Part shown: one piece after another, positions 41,128-52,417 of the stretch
Position numbering within the stretch: position 1 is the first letter of the stretch
Layout: each line of letters opens with the position of its first letter
Source: Flavobacteriales bacterium
GTDB lineage: Bacteria > Bacteroidota > Bacteroidia > Flavobacteriales_D > Sanyastnellaceae
Reading direction: 5' to 3'
Length of the DNA stretch: 62,582 nt
Assembly (NCBI GenBank): GCA_029242765.1
Contig: JAQWTJ010000093.1
Location: 1 to 62,582, forward strand
Position numbers and translations under genes: made by a program
Notes under the pieces: generated by a model
Databases searched by the model: none
What the model was told of the DNA's origin: nothing
What the model saw: only the letters and a program-made list of their open reading frames with translations

Positions 41128-44100
41128 TCAGTTGCAAGGGGAACCGTAGGCAGCCAATAAGACGAGCAAATCGGAAGAAGTCACCGAGCCGTTACCGTCG
41201 ATGTCGTGCAGGCATAGGGAGGTGCATCCAAATTCGCTCAAGAGGTTGAGCAGGTCCTCGATGGCCGTCACCTCGTCGCCGTTGAGGTCTGGTGCGCAGG
41301 CGTCAAGTTCGTTGCTCGCCACGTAGCCGTCGCAGTTGACGTCTTCGTTCAGCGGTTGAACTGGTGCGCCGGGGTAAACCTGGTTGTTGTCGTCGTTGCA
41401 GTCGCCACCTACCAATACAAAGTTGTCCCCGGGTGGGATGCACGCCAACACCCCCGCATCCAATTCGCCGTATCCGTCTAAATCTGCGTCGGGATACCAG
41501 AGTTCTTCAACGCCCACAAGGCAGTTGCCATCGCATTGGTAGCCGGGCGAGGCAAAGTTGCAGCCGCCGTCATCGCAGAGGGCGAACACGTCGTAGTTGC
41601 AGCCCGACGGATCGGTGCACCCGCTGGGGTAGATGCAGCTGCCGTCGGCTTTGGTCGCGAGGGAATCGTAATTGCATGCCACCGGGTCGTTGCAGCCATA
41701 GCAACTGATGTCGCAAGGGGTAGGGGAGTTGGCCAATGGGTCGAAGTCGCAGCCTGTCAAGTCCATGCAACCCGGGACAAAGGGGTGAGGCAAGCAGGCC
41801 GGCAAGGAGAGCGAGCCGCCAAAGTCTTCCGCCTCGCCGTAGTACAAGGTGTCCCCATTTGAGGTTAGCAGCACGAAAGCGTTCGCGCCACCGGTGCTGC
41901 TGCATCCGGCCAAGCCGTCCCCGCCGGCGTCCAGCATGTCGATGCTCCAGCAGCCGCTGGATTGGCATAAATCCCATTCGTACTGCGTTTGGGATTGCAA
42001 AGTTCCGGGTGTCACACCGAATATGGAAAAGCCGCTTGAATTGAGAAGGGACCATCCCAGTTCTTGGCCGTTGCAATCGGTCTGTACGGTGAGCGTCAGA
42101 GGATAGCAGGTCGCCTCGCACGTGCCGTCATTGAAGAGTGCAGCGGGATCGAAGTTTGGAGCGTATTGGTCGGTGCATCCGCCTTGAATTAAGGCGGGGA
42201 TACAGAATGAGTAGTTGCCAATGGCGCCGGTGCTAGGCGAGCTGAGAAAGGCGTTGCCGTCGGGGTCCAGTAGGTCGAATTCAAGGGGTGTCGTGCAGTC
42301 TGTGGTCAAGCTTTCATACCCGCTGAGCTGGTCCTGGTGGGCATGAAATTGGTAGCATCCCTGCGCCAAACAAACGGTGTCCAATGCAACTTCGAGAGGT
42401 GTGATCCATGAACTGTTGGCGATTACAGCACCGGTGCCATCGGTAATGCTCCAGCCGTTTTGCGCGCCGAAGCAGTTGTTTGCAAAGCGCACGACGAGCA
42501 GCTCGCCGTTGGCCTCAGCTACGGACCTGAATTCAATGCTCCTTGTGTTGTTCGCGACCACTTCGTCTACACCTCCGTTGACGCTGCTCAGGATGATGGA
42601 CGCGTCTGATAAGCCCCCTGCCCGTGGCAAGGCGTTTAATGACAGGTGGATGCTATCATCCACGGCGATCAAGCCGCTCCATGCCGTGTCGCTTGAAGCA
42701 CCTCCGAAAATGCCATAGCTCAGCTCCAATGCTGTGATTGCGCTTGTTCCACGGTTGTATATGGGCAAGGCAAAGGCCACAGAATCGCCGCAAACGGTGC
42801 CGCGAGGAGTGATCATACGGCCGATCGCCGCATCGAGCACGGGCTGCACGGGGAAGTCCATGACATACATTCCGCGCCCGTATGTGGCGGCGTATATCTC
42901 ACCTGTTCCGTGATTTGCCATCAAATCGGTCACCCATACAGTGGGTAGTCCAGTGGAGTAACGCTCCCAGGTTTGCCCGTCGAGTGTGTGGTAGATGCCC
43001 ACGTCGGTCGCGGCCATCATCTCGAGTTCACCCCCGAAACCTCCGATTAAATCGTTGACCGGTGCCGGCGGCAATCCCGTCGAGCGCGAAACCCAATTCA
43101 ATCCAGCATCGGTGCTCTCCAGCACTTTCGTCGTGTCGCTGTAGTTCGAGAGTGCAATCCACAGATGTTCAGAGTCGTTCGGGTCGATCAGCACTTTGGT
43201 AATCCAGTTGAAACCGTTGCCCGCGCTGATCAATTCGAAGTTCTGCCCGTCGGTGCTGCGATGCATGACGCGCTCTTTCACAGTGTAGATATAGTTCGGG
43301 TTGGAGGGGGAGACGGCCAATTCTGTGAGGTCCGAACCGGGGATGTTGCCGAGGGTATTCCACGTCTGCCCACGGTCGGTGGAGTGGTAGACCGTGTTCT
43401 TGCCCACATAGATGTGGTCGGGCTGGTAAGGGGTGGTCACAAAAGGGGTGAGCCAAGCACCTTGCGAGTGGGCCGCTTCACCTGAATTTCCAGCAATTTC
43501 AACGAACTCATTGCCACCGTCGTCTGAACGGAACACTTGGCCGTAGTACAGCGAAGCGTACAACACATCGGATGCCGAGGGGTGGAATTGGCATGTAAAA
43601 CCGTCCCCGTCCAGGACGTGCGACCACACCCCGTCGCTGCGCATAAACGTTCCGTTGTCTTGGGTGCCAATAAGCACGCGACTCATTGACTCTGGCTCCG
43701 TGGCGGCGCGGTAAATCTGTGTGATGGACAAGCCCGTGCTTCGGTCGGTGGCCTCACCGGTGGAGGGGTCAAATGTGTACACGCCGCCGTCATTTCCGAT
43801 AAGCAGTGAACCGTCGGGGCGCATTTCAATGCTGTGCTGGTCAGCGTGCAGCCGTGTCAAATCGCCTCCACCGTACCAATGCCCGGCACAATTCCAAGAG
43901 GTTCCGCCGTCTTCTGTGCCCCATAAGTTGACGCCGCCGGTCCACACTTTGAGTGGGTCTACGGGGTCAACGGCTATGCAGAGGTCGTACCAAGATTGGC
44001 CGCCAGGGTCACTCCCGGCCACGGTCCACCCGAGCAGGTTGGGGCTGTTCGCCTGCAAGTCCCAAGTTATGCCGGCGTCGATGCTTCGATAAAAGCCTTC

Positions 44101-45165
44101 GAAGCCTTGGCCAGACATCGCGCCTGCGATGGCGTACACTGTGTCGGCAGCGCTGGGGGCAAAAGCAAGTGCGATTCGGCTGATGCCGAAGTCGTTGCCG
44201 TCTATGCTGATCTCGTCCCACGTCCCACCGCCGTCGGTCGAGCGGACAACATTGTTGCCGAACTGGCCTGCAAGCACCACATCGGGGTGCCCCGGTTGCA
44301 GTTCCATCGAGGCGTAGTCGCCGGTCAGGGTACGCGTCCAGCTTGTTCCGCCATCAATTGTGCGGTAAACACCGAGACTTGAAGCGGCCAACACCGTATC
44401 GGGGTGTGCGGGGTGCACCAGAATGCGACTGATCGTTCGCCCCATGTAGGTGCTCCATGCAAGCCCTGTGGCTTCCCATGTCAGTCCGCCGTCCAAAGAT
44501 TTTAGTACGCCAATTGAGCGTGTGTCTCCATAATCGCCGTCTCCTGTAGCCAAGTACAGGATGTTGTCGTCGCTCGGGTGGAAGGCCACATCACTGATGC
44601 CGATCGAAGCCAAGTCTTCCGTTCCTGATGTTGCCCACGAGCTGCCCCCATCGTCGCTGCGCCATAGCCCCCCCGCCGGTGCACAGGCCCACCATTGGTC
44701 CGGATTGCCCGGCCGAATGACTGCGCGGTTGATTCGTCCGCAGCCGCCCAGTCCGTCCGGGGTGTTATGGCCCACAAAGTTCCAGCCGTCTTCCGAGCTG
44801 CGGTTGCTCGTTTCTGCATATGCGTGCTCCTTTGCGGCATGGAGGGCCTGTTCCCAAACGCCACCCTCTTCAAAATGCCCGGATTCGTCCACCCGAGGTG
44901 CAGCATACCAATGCCAGCGACTGAAGGGCTTGAACCCCTTGCCTCGCGGCAGTGTGTTGGGGGTGGAATTTTCAACCCACGATGCGTCAAAAGCCGTCTT
45001 GATGGAGTCGAGTGAAATGCCTGTGCGCATCATGGACGACCAGTGCGTGGGCGTAGTTTCAGTTTCGCCCGTCGTTTGTGCATGCAGTTCTTGTGAGACC
45101 GAGCTTCCGAAGAAGAACAGCATCCCCAGGAGGAGCAAGCGAGACGGCAGCGATCTGAGTTTCAT
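41128..45165 (-). CDS. secreted BNR/VPS10-like beta-propeller protein with MopE and dockerin-like C terminus
   Basis: 1345 residues. The signal peptide is about 1-30 (ends ELHAQTT). The N-terminal two thirds (about 90-790) are sialidase/VPS10-type beta-propeller repeats; blades carry SxDGGxTW (KSLDGGLTWEATG, RTIDGGTSWTRT, RSTDGGGTWDEI). Then come Ig-like modules, several Cys-rich units of the form CTDPSGCNYD...ADGSC (about 1000-1245), a MopE-like metal-binding stretch (DADLDGYGE...GGDCNDDNNQVYPGAP) and two dockerin-like Ca-loops (DLNGDEVTAIEDLLNLLSEFG, cut here after 20; DIDGNGSVTSSDLLVLLAAYG) at the extreme end. No T9SS type A domain is visible. It is cotranscribed with the protease gene 30 bases upstream, which ends in the same cassette. 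Probably surface-exposed and adhesive or hydrolytic. Confidence 0.85.
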   Translation of the reverse strand: MKLRSLPSRLLLLGMLFFFGSSVSQELHAQTTGETETTPTHWSSMMRTGISLDSIKTAFDASWVENSTPNTLPRGKGFKPFSRWHWYAAPRVDESGHFEEGGVWEQALHAAKEHAYAETSNRSSEDGWNFVGHNTPDGLGGCGRINRAVIRPGNPDQWWACAPAGGLWRSDDGGSSWATSGTEDLASIGISDVAFHPSDDNILYLATGDGDYGDTRSIGVLKSLDGGLTWEATGLAWSTYMGRTISRILVHPAHPDTVLAASSLGVYRTIDGGTSWTRTLTGDYASMELQPGHPDVVLAGQFGNNVVRSTDGGGTWDEISIDGNDFGISRIALAFAPSAADTVYAIAGAMSGQGFEGFYRSIDAGITWDLQANSPNLLGWTVAGSDPGGQSWYDLCIAVDPVDPLKVWTGGVNLWGTEDGGTSWNCAGHWYGGGDLTRLHADQHSIEMRPDGSLLIGNDGGVYTFDPSTGEATDRSTGLSITQIYRAATEPESMSRVLIGTQDNGTFMRSDGVWSHVLDGDGFTCQFHPSASDVLYASLYYGQVFRSDDGGNEFVEIAGNSGEAAHSQGAWLTPFVTTPYQPDHIYVGKNTVYHSTDRGQTWNTLGNIPGSDLTELAVSPSNPNYIYTVKERVMHRSTDGQNFELISAGNGFNWITKVLIDPNDSEHLWIALSNYSDTTKVLESTDAGLNWVSRSTGLPPAPVNDLIGGFGGELEMMAATDVGIYHTLDGQTWERYSTGLPTVWVTDLMANHGTGEIYAATYGRGMYVMDFPVQPVLDAAIGRMITPRGTVCGDSVAFALPIYNRGTSAITALELSYGIFGGASSDTAWSGLIAVDDSIHLSLNALPRAGGLSDASIILSSVNGGVDEVVANNTRSIEFRSVAEANGELLVVRFANNCFGAQNGWSITDGTGAVIANSSWITPLEVALDTVCLAQGCYQFHAHQDQLSGYESLTTDCTTPLEFDLLDPDGNAFLSSPSTGAIGNYSFCIPALIQGGCTDQYAPNFDPAALFNDGTCEATCYPLTLTVQTDCNGQELGWSLLNSSGFSIFGVTPGTLQSQTQYEWDLCQSSGCWSIDMLDAGGDGLAGCSSTGGANAFVLLTSNGDTLYYGEAEDFGGSLSLPACLPHPFVPGCMDLTGCDFDPLANSPTPCDISCYGCNDPVACNYDSLATKADGSCIYPSGCTDPSGCNYDVFALCDDGGCNFASPGYQCDGNCLVGVEELWYPDADLDGYGELDAGVLACIPPGDNFVLVGGDCNDDNNQVYPGAPVQPLNEDVNCDGYVASNELDACAPDLNGDEVTAIEDLLNLLSEFGCTSLCLHDIDGNGSVTSSDLLVLLAAYGSPCN

Positions 45166-45195
45166 TCGACGGGTTGCGGGTCGGGCCCGCGGGGT

Positions 45196-47667
45196 TTAGC
45201 ACGGCAATCCGAACGCCGCAAGCAGCGTCAGAATGTCGTTAACGTTCACGCCCGGTGCACCGTCAACATTGACAGTGCAATCGGTTGTGCAGCCAAATGC
45301 GCCCAGTACCAAGAGGATGTCATTATCATCTACTGCGTTGTTCCCGTCGATATCTCCAGTACAGGAGTTCAACTCGTCCCCATCGATGATGAGATCGCAA
45401 TTGTTGTCAACGCCTTCTTGCGTTCCGGGTGCGCCCGGCCAAACATCGATACGTGTATCATCGCAATCGGTTGCGTTTTCTACGTATCCAATCAAATTTT
45501 CTGCGCAGCCCGTTTGGCTTACATCGGCATTTCCGTAGCCATCTCCATCAACGTCAGCATATAAGGTAATGGGCGCGGTGCATGACCCGTCATCAAATGA
45601 TGCCTCTTCCATGAAGTTGCAGGCCTCGGAATCGGTGCAGCCTGCTATGGAGGAAATAGAGAAGTTTACATTTGAAATGTCGAAGAAAATGCTCGATGCG
45701 GCCTTCACTTTGACGCGTGCGGAAGTGGCCACAATGGCGGGCAGAATTACATCGTGCATGCCCGTGTTGTCTACCTCTTCGGCGAGCACATACGGGTAGG
45801 TGTAGCCGCCGTCCACGCTCAAGTAAATGTTCACCTTGGCGCAGCTCACGGGTGCAGCATCAGTTCCGGCCACATTCCAATTCACGTTGAGCATGGTGTT
45901 GCCAATAAGGGGCTCATTCGTGTTCGGGTGGGTGATTTCGAAGGGGCCTGCGACCGATGTTGCGTCAAAATTAATCGTGGCGTCGTCCACACCCCCGGTG
46001 CCGGGGTGGTTGTCGCGAATCGTGCATCGGAAGGTTAGGTCGCGTGTGTAAGTGGGCAGTTTCTCTCCGACTACCGTCGTGTTGTTGAGCAAGTCGGACA
46101 GGCGAGGAAACACGCGTGTGGCGCTTTCGGTGGGTTCCCAAGAGCGGAAGATGGGTGCGTTGCCGCTTGGCAGGTTGAGGTAGGGGTCGGACGAGGCTGT
46201 TTGTGGACCCAAGTTGTGTTGTTCCCAAGAATAGGTGATGGGGTCGCCATCGGAGTCGCTGCCTGTTGCAGTCAACTCAAACGGTGTTCCAATAGGGATG
46301 TAAAATCCCCCCGATGGCACGGTCACATTGGGTGCAGAGTTCCCCGATGAAATTTGCGTGGAGCAGTTGTTGCCGTAGCCCGAATGCAAATAGTTGCTGC
46401 CCTCATTGATGCTGTGGTTGTTGTAGTACTCATGGGCGTAATTCTGCAGGTTCGGCGAACAAATTCCGGCGTACGACATGATGGTGCTGCCGCTACCAGG
46501 TTCGTAGGCTGCGTTGTTGGAGCGGTTACCCGAACAGCTGTTGTTGAAGGTGTGGTTGCAGCCGAATTGGTGCCCCATTTCGTGGGCCACATAATCCACG
46601 TCGAAGGTGTCGCCCACAGGGCTGGATAGCCCGGTGACGCCACCCGCCTTGGCGCTTGTGCAAACGCAGCCCAGATAGGCTACACCTCCGCCTCCCGTCG
46701 AAAAGACGTGCCCGATGTCATAATTGTTGAATCCGATGATGTTGTCACACGTCGTTTGATTTTGGCTGAGCATTGCGCCGCCGTTGTTGTTCGTGTAAGG
46801 ATCGGTCGAACTGTTAAGGAAAATGAGTTGGTCCGAGTCGTTGTGAATGATCAGGCGGATGGCCAACTCTCTTTCGACAATCGAGTTCACCCGGTTGATC
46901 GAGGTGTTCATCGCGCTCAAGACCAACGATGTGTTGCCACCGTGGAAGCTGCCGTATTCGCCTGAACACGCCAGGGCCAAGATGTAATTGCGCCGTGTTT
47001 GACCGAAAGGCGGCCCGACCATCGAACGCCCAGCGTTTGAAGGGTCGAACACGTCGCCTTCACCACCGAGCCCCAGTTTGCCCAGTCCCATATGCTGCAC
47101 ATCGCAGGCCATGGGCCCTTTGCTGGTGGATGCGTAAAATTCTGCGCGTGTGTATACGAGCAGCTGTTCCTTGTCGCCTGGGGCCCACGGGTCCATGTAG
47201 ACCGTGCCTTTTGGGCTGTGCAAGATGGCGTGGAAGCCGCTTGCGCCCAGGTCAATTCGCCCGGAGATCCGGCGGTCTCGAACGCCCTGCACGAGGTAGC
47301 TGCTGATTTCCGGATACTTCAAGGCCAATTCCGATTGCATCACATCACTGCGCACAACAAAGAACTCAACCGGCAACCAGCCTTGGGTGGAGCGTTCAGA
47401 CGGCATTGGCAGTGTGATGCGTTTCGATGAGAAATCAACGCGCAGTACACTTTCCTCGCGAGGCGCTTCACTCAAGCCGCTGACAATCGCATCGTGATCG
47501 TAGGCAACGGCGCGGCTGCCTTCAATGGCTTCACGTGTGGTGGGACGTTCTTCGTTGCCCGGTGTTTGGGCAAGGATGGAGGACGTCATGAACGAAAAAG
47601 TCAAAGCGATAACCAGGCCCGCGAGGGAGGCGAATGGTCCTGAACATCGGAGGTTAAAGAGAAGCAT
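45196..47667 (-). CDS. secreted metzincin metalloprotease with MopE and dockerin-like C terminus
   Basis: 823 residues from ATG 47667; a TTG at 47691 is possible but adds residues ahead of the signal peptide. The signal region ends TSSILAQT. A propeptide of about 170 residues precedes a reprolysin-like catalytic domain: zinc motif HEMGHQFGCNH (His362, Glu363, His366, His372) and Met-turn IMSYAGIC, so it is a metzincin. Ig/PKD-like modules follow (about 430-680), then a CTDSEACNFMEEASFDDGSC unit, a MopE-like repeat (DVDGDGYGNADVSQTGC, TDCDDTRIDVWPGAPG) and two dockerin-like loops at the very end (DIDGNNAVDDNDILLVLG; VNVNDILTLLAAFG). A TATTTTTC box stands 3 bases before ATG 47667. First of a two-gene secreted-protein operon. 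Confidence 0.88.
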   Translation of the reverse strand: MLLFNLRCSGPFASLAGLVIALTFSFMTSSILAQTPGNEERPTTREAIEGSRAVAYDHDAIVSGLSEAPREESVLRVDFSSKRITLPMPSERSTQGWLPVEFFVVRSDVMQSELALKYPEISSYLVQGVRDRRISGRIDLGASGFHAILHSPKGTVYMDPWAPGDKEQLLVYTRAEFYASTSKGPMACDVQHMGLGKLGLGGEGDVFDPSNAGRSMVGPPFGQTRRNYILALACSGEYGSFHGGNTSLVLSAMNTSINRVNSIVERELAIRLIIHNDSDQLIFLNSSTDPYTNNNGGAMLSQNQTTCDNIIGFNNYDIGHVFSTGGGGVAYLGCVCTSAKAGGVTGLSSPVGDTFDVDYVAHEMGHQFGCNHTFNNSCSGNRSNNAAYEPGSGSTIMSYAGICSPNLQNYAHEYYNNHSINEGSNYLHSGYGNNCSTQISSGNSAPNVTVPSGGFYIPIGTPFELTATGSDSDGDPITYSWEQHNLGPQTASSDPYLNLPSGNAPIFRSWEPTESATRVFPRLSDLLNNTTVVGEKLPTYTRDLTFRCTIRDNHPGTGGVDDATINFDATSVAGPFEITHPNTNEPLIGNTMLNVNWNVAGTDAAPVSCAKVNIYLSVDGGYTYPYVLAEEVDNTGMHDVILPAIVATSARVKVKAASSIFFDISNVNFSISSIAGCTDSEACNFMEEASFDDGSCTAPITLYADVDGDGYGNADVSQTGCAENLIGYVENATDCDDTRIDVWPGAPGTQEGVDNNCDLIIDGDELNSCTGDIDGNNAVDDNDILLVLGAFGCTTDCTVNVDGAPGVNVNDILTLLAAFGLPC

Positions 47668-47670
47668 GAT

Positions 47671-47678
47671 GAAAAATA
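47671..47678 (-). promoter_or_regulatory. putative -7 box before the metzincin gene
   Basis: TATTTTTC, 7 of 8 to TAnnTTTG with both n positions counted as matching, ends 3 bases before ATG 47667. If functional, transcription would start inside the first codons, so the true start could be elsewhere. Confidence 0.25.
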
Positions 47679-47848
47679 GGCGTTTTATCAAAGGTCAGAA
47701 TAATATTGGGCCATACGGTGTAGGGCTGACGAAAATCATTCATTTCGGCCGCCTCTTACAACGATGCTGACACCGCTGAGGTTGGAAATTGGGGACGGCG
47801 TGTGAAAAACTGAGTGATAAAAAGTCTCGAATTGGCCTAAGGGGCTTG

Positions 47849-47856
47849 TATTTTCG
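47849..47856 (+). promoter_or_regulatory. putative -7 box of parE
   Basis: TATTTTCG ends 11 bases before ATG 47868. No -33 element at normal spacing. Confidence 0.3.
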
Positions 47857-47867
47857 AAGGATTCAAA

Positions 47868-49718
47868 ATGAGCAAGAAATACACAGAGGCTAGCATTAAG
47901 TCGCTCGATTGGAAGGAGCATATTCGGACGCGTCCGGGTATGTACATTGGCAAACTCGGCGACGGCTCCACCCCGGATGACGGCATTTATGTGCTGCTCA
48001 AAGAGGTGATGGACAACAGCATCGATGAGCACCTGATGGGGGCGGGGCATACGATTGAAGTGGCTATTCGCAAGGGGTCGGTGATTATCCGTGACTACGG
48101 CCGGGGCATTCCTTTTGGGTCGGTTGTCGACTGCGTGTCGAAGATTAATACAGGCGGTAAGTACTCCGACGGCGCTTTCACCAAGACGGTGGGTCTCAAT
48201 GGGGTGGGCACCAAGGCGGTGAACGCCTTGTCCACAAGTTTCAGAGTTGAATCCTTCCGAGACAAAGAAGTCAAATCGGCTGATTTTGAGCGCGGTGAGC
48301 TGCTCGTCGATGAGCAAGTCACCCAGTCTTCACTTCGCAACGGGACGCGCATCACCTTCACTCCGGACGAGACGGTGTTTAAGGGGTACCAATTCCGCCA
48401 GGAATACGTCGAGCGCTTGCTGTGGAATTACGCTTACTTGAATTGCGGATTGACCCTCGTTTTTAACGGCGAAAAAATCCAAAGCGAACACGGGCTGAAG
48501 GATCTGATTCAGGCCAATTTGTCGGTCGACGCCAATTATCCCATCATGCATTTGCGCGGCCATGATATTGAAGTGGCCATCACCCACACGCAGGGCTACG
48601 GTGAGGATCATTACAGCTTTGTCAATGGACAATACACCACGCAGGGTGGAACACATCAAGGGGCCTTGCGTGAATCGGTGGTAAAAGTTATCCGTGATTT
48701 TTACGGCAAGGACTACGATCCGGGCGACATCCGCATGGGGATCACCGCGGCGATTGCCGTGCGCGTGAAGGATCCCGTGTTTGAGTCGCAGACCAAAACA
48801 AAACTCGGCAGCACCGAGGTGGAGCCGGGCGGGCAGACGATGCGGGCCTTTGTGATGGAGTTCTTGAAATTGGAGCTGGCCAATCACCTTCACAGGAGTG
48901 CGGAGACGGCTGATTTGTTGCAGAGACGCATTCTGCAGAGCGAGCGCGAACGCAAGGACATGGCGGGGATTAAGAAAATCGCCCGTGCTCGCGCAAAGAA
49001 GGCCAACCTTCACAACCGAAAGTTGCGCGATTGCCGTGTGCACTATAACTCGAAGCACAAACGCGCCGCTGATTCAACGCTGTTTATCACCGAGGGCGAC
49101 AGCGCATCGGGCAGCATCACCAAGGCACGCGACGTGAATTCGCAGGCGGTGTTTTCCTTGAAGGGCAAGCCGCTGAACGTCTTTGAGAAGACGAAAAAGG
49201 TCGTGTATGAAAATGAGGAGTTCAACCTCTTGCAAGCCGCGCTCAATATCGAGGACGGACTGGAAGGGTTGCGCTACAACCGCGTGGTGGTCGCCACTGA
49301 TGCGGACGTGGACGGCATGCACATCCGCTTGTTGTTGATTACGTTCTTTCTGCAGTTCTTCCCCGACTTGGTGCGACGCGGACATTTGTATGTGCTGCAG
49401 ACCCCGCTGTTCCGGGTGCGCAACAAGAAGGAGACGCACTATTGTTATTCCCTGGCCGAGCGTGACGTGGCGGTGAGGGCTTTGGGCGCCAATCCGGAGA
49501 TCACACGCTTTAAGGGGCTGGGTGAAATTTCTCCGGATGAATTTCAATTCTTCATTGGCGATGACATCCGCTTGGATCCCGTTGATGTGGGTGGGGAACA
49601 GCATCTGGACGAGATGATGCGGTTTTTCATGGGCTCCAACACGCCCGAGCGTCAGCTGTTTGTTATCGAAAACCTCAAGGTGGACTCTGCCGATGAGCTG
49701 GAAACTTCTGCCGGATGA
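47868..49718 (+). CDS. parE: DNA topoisomerase IV subunit B
   Basis: 616 residues of the GyrB/ParE family; this subunit supplies ATP hydrolysis for decatenation. GHKL motifs: [73 protein letters not shown] and [12 protein letters not shown]. It lacks the long GyrB insertion and is followed directly by a ParC-like gene, which fits topoisomerase IV rather than gyrase. Its stop overlaps the next ATG by 4 bases. The gene starts a long plus-strand unit reaching 57853. Confidence 0.95.
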   Translation: MSKKYTEASIKSLDWKEHIRTRPGMYIGKLGDGSTPDDGIYVLLKEVMDNSIDEHLMGAGHTIEVAIRKGSVIIRDYGRGIPFGSVVDCVSKINTGGKYSDGAFTKTVGLNGVGTKAVNALSTSFRVESFRDKEVKSADFERGELLVDEQVTQSSLRNGTRITFTPDETVFKGYQFRQEYVERLLWNYAYLNCGLTLVFNGEKIQSEHGLKDLIQANLSVDANYPIMHLRGHDIEVAITHTQGYGEDHYSFVNGQYTTQGGTHQGALRESVVKVIRDFYGKDYDPGDIRMGITAAIAVRVKDPVFESQTKTKLGSTEVEPGGQTMRAFVMEFLKLELANHLHRSAETADLLQRRILQSERERKDMAGIKKIARARAKKANLHNRKLRDCRVHYNSKHKRAADSTLFITEGDSASGSITKARDVNSQAVFSLKGKPLNVFEKTKKVVYENEEFNLLQAALNIEDGLEGLRYNRVVVATDADVDGMHIRLLLITFFLQFFPDLVRRGHLYVLQTPLFRVRNKKETHYCYSLAERDVAVRALGANPEITRFKGLGEISPDEFQFFIGDDIRLDPVDVGGEQHLDEMMRFFMGSNTPERQLFVIENLKVDSADELETSAG

Positions 49719-52417
49719 TGAGTGAAGACGACATGAGCGCAGACGATATGCCAATGGACGACGAGAACAAGCAAGAAAACGGCGCGCAGGGCAACGGCTC
49801 AATGGAGCGCGTATTGCGCGTTCAGGGGATGTACAACGAGTACTTCCTGGATTACGCCTCGTATGTAATTTTGGAGCGGGCCGTGCCGCATTTGGATGAC
49901 GGGCTCAAGCCAGTGCAACGGCGAATATTGCACTCTCTAAAGGAGCTCGACGACGGCCGCTTCAACAAGGTGGCCAATGCCATTGGCAACACGATGAAAT
50001 ACCATCCGCATGGCGATGCCAGCATCGGCGATGCCATGGTGCAGATCGGCCAACGCGAGTTGGTGCTGGATTGCCAAGGGAACTGGGGCAACATCCACAC
50101 GGGCGATTCAGCGGCGGCGCCTCGATACATCGAGACCCGCTTGAGCCCCTTCGCCAAGGACGCTCTGTTCAACGCGAAAACCACCGAATGGCTGTCGAGC
50201 TACGACGGGCGGAACCTCGAGCCCAAGACGCTGCCCGTAAAATTCCCTCTTTTGCTTCAGCAAGGCGCTGAGGGCATAGCTGTGGGCTTGGCGTGCAAGA
50301 TTTTACCGCACAACTTTTGTGAGCTCATCGACGCTTCGGTTGCGCATTTGCGCGGCCGCTCGTTCAAATTGTTGCCCGATTTCCCCACCGGCGGCGTGGC
50401 GGATTGTGAGGGCTATAACGACGGCCTGCGCGGCGGTCGAATCCGCGTGCGAGCAAAAATTCGCAAGCAAGACGCCAAAACACTGGTCGTAGAAGAATTG
50501 CCCTACTCGGTCACCACGACTTCACTGATTGACACAATTCTCAAGGCAAACGACAAGGGCAAGATCAAAATCAAGAAGGTCGAGGACAACACCGCTTCAG
50601 ACGTAGAGGTGGTGATTCACCTTGCGCCGGGGGTGTCGCCTGACAAGACGATCGACGCCTTGTTTGCTTTCACCAACTGCCAAGTCCGCATCGCACCGAA
50701 CGCTTGCGTCATCCGCAATAACCGTCCTGTGTTCATGGGGGTGAAGGACATGCTTCGCCATTCTGCTGACCACACACGCGAGTTGCTCAATCGGGAACTC
50801 AAGATTCGCAAGGCTGAATTGCTGGAGCAGTGGCATTTCGCCTCGCTAGAGAAGATCTTCATCGAGAACCGCATTTATCGCGACATCGAGGAATGCGAAA
50901 CCTGGGAGCAGATCTTAACCGCAATCCACACCGGATTGAAGCCTCACATCGGGCACTTGCTGCGGGAGGTGACCGATGAGGACGTCACCCGATTAACTGA
51001 AATCCGCATCAAACGCATTTCCAAGTTTGACAGCGACAAGGCTGATTTGAAAATCGCGGCATTGGACACGGACATTGAAGAAGTAACGAACCACCTGGCC
51101 CATTTGACGGATTACACTATTGAGTGGTACAAGCAACTGAAGAAGAAGTATGGCAAGGGGCGCGGCCGCAAGACCGAGCTCAAGGCCTTCGAGATGATCG
51201 ATTCTCGCAAGGTGGCGGTGGCGAACGAAAAGCTGTACGCCGATTTGAAGGAGGGCTTTGTCGGCATCGGCCTCGCCCGCGGAGAAGGCCAGTTGATCGG
51301 TGAATGCTCGAGCATTTCTGATGTGATTGTGTTCCGCAATGACGGCACGATGCAAGTTGCACGGGTTACAGGCAAGGCCTTTTTCGGGCGCGACTTGTTG
51401 CACGTGGCGGTCTGGAAGAAGGGCGACAAGCGCACGACCTACAATCTCATTTATCGCGATGGCAAGCCCGGTGCAGGGGGCAAGACCATGGTCAAGCGTT
51501 TTCAAGTCACGTCCATTACTCGGGACAAGAACTATGCACTGACCAAAGGCACCCCCAGTTCTCAAGTGTTATGGTTCTCAGCAAATCCAAACGGCGAGGC
51601 TGAAGAAGTCAGTGTGCTCTTGCGCCGTACGCCTCGTTTGAAAAAGCTGCGCATCGATGTGGATTTTTCGAAATTGGCCATTCGAGGTCGAGGGGCCACG
51701 GGCAATACCGTCACCAAGTTTTCAGTGCGCAAAATCGAAATGCGCCGCGAAGGCAGCAGCACCTTGGCGGCGCGAAAGATTTGGTACGACAGCACTGTGC
51801 GCCGGTTGAACACCGAGGAACGGGGCAAGCTTCTGGGTTCATTCTCAGCCTCTAGTAAACTCCTTGTGGTTCGTTCTACAGGCGCTTATGAGTTGATTGA
51901 ACCGGAGCTTTCTACGCACTTCCCTGAGGAGATGATCCACCTGGCCCAATGGGACCCGCAGCGCCCTCTTACGGCGGTGCATTACGACGGGGAAAAGGCG
52001 GCGTACTATGTGAAGCGCTTTGTTGCGGAGCCCTCACGCGGGGTCGCGTTGTTCATCGGCGAGTCCAATGATAGCCGCCTGGTGTTGTTCACCGATCACG
52101 GGGCACCTGAAGTCCAGGCCAAAGCTAAAGACCTGAGCATTGCAGCAATTGATCTTGTTGAGTTCATTGGTGTCAAAGGCTACAAGGCTCGTGGTAAGAG
52201 GGTCTCACAAGACAAACGCGCCAAATTCGAACTGCTCGACACGTTTGACCCGTATGTAGATGCGGCCGTTGAAGCCGCTCCGTCAATTGAAATTGCCGAT
52301 GTTGCTGAGTCGAGTGAGTTAACGGGCGACCACGATGTTGCTTCTTCCAAAGACGGCTCTGACAAGCTCAGTAACTCGGGCGATGCAGAGCAAACCTCCC
52401 TGTTTACAGTTCTATGA
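49715..52417 (+). CDS. parC: DNA topoisomerase IV subunit A
   Basis: 900 residues. The DNA-cutting domain begins after an acidic, Asp/Met-rich N-terminal leader of about 28 residues: [45 protein letters not shown] and the catalytic Tyr in [16 protein letters not shown] (near residue 134). The C-terminal region (about 500-830) is beta-pinwheel-like but lacks a clear GyrA box (QRRGGKG), supporting ParC. The last 80 residues are acidic and Ser-rich. ATG 49715 overlaps the parE stop; ATG 49718 follows immediately. Confidence 0.95.
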   Translation: MMSEDDMSADDMPMDDENKQENGAQGNGSMERVLRVQGMYNEYFLDYASYVILERAVPHLDDGLKPVQRRILHSLKELDDGRFNKVANAIGNTMKYHPHGDASIGDAMVQIGQRELVLDCQGNWGNIHTGDSAAAPRYIETRLSPFAKDALFNAKTTEWLSSYDGRNLEPKTLPVKFPLLLQQGAEGIAVGLACKILPHNFCELIDASVAHLRGRSFKLLPDFPTGGVADCEGYNDGLRGGRIRVRAKIRKQDAKTLVVEELPYSVTTTSLIDTILKANDKGKIKIKKVEDNTASDVEVVIHLAPGVSPDKTIDALFAFTNCQVRIAPNACVIRNNRPVFMGVKDMLRHSADHTRELLNRELKIRKAELLEQWHFASLEKIFIENRIYRDIEECETWEQILTAIHTGLKPHIGHLLREVTDEDVTRLTEIRIKRISKFDSDKADLKIAALDTDIEEVTNHLAHLTDYTIEWYKQLKKKYGKGRGRKTELKAFEMIDSRKVAVANEKLYADLKEGFVGIGLARGEGQLIGECSSISDVIVFRNDGTMQVARVTGKAFFGRDLLHVAVWKKGDKRTTYNLIYRDGKPGAGGKTMVKRFQVTSITRDKNYALTKGTPSSQVLWFSANPNGEAEEVSVLLRRTPRLKKLRIDVDFSKLAIRGRGATGNTVTKFSVRKIEMRREGSSTLAARKIWYDSTVRRLNTEERGKLLGSFSASSKLLVVRSTGAYELIEPELSTHFPEEMIHLAQWDPQRPLTAVHYDGEKAAYYVKRFVAEPSRGVALFIGESNDSRLVLFTDHGAPEVQAKAKDLSIAAIDLVEFIGVKGYKARGKRVSQDKRAKFELLDTFDPYVDAAVEAAPSIEIADVAESSELTGDHDVASSKDGSDKLSNSGDAEQTSLFTVL

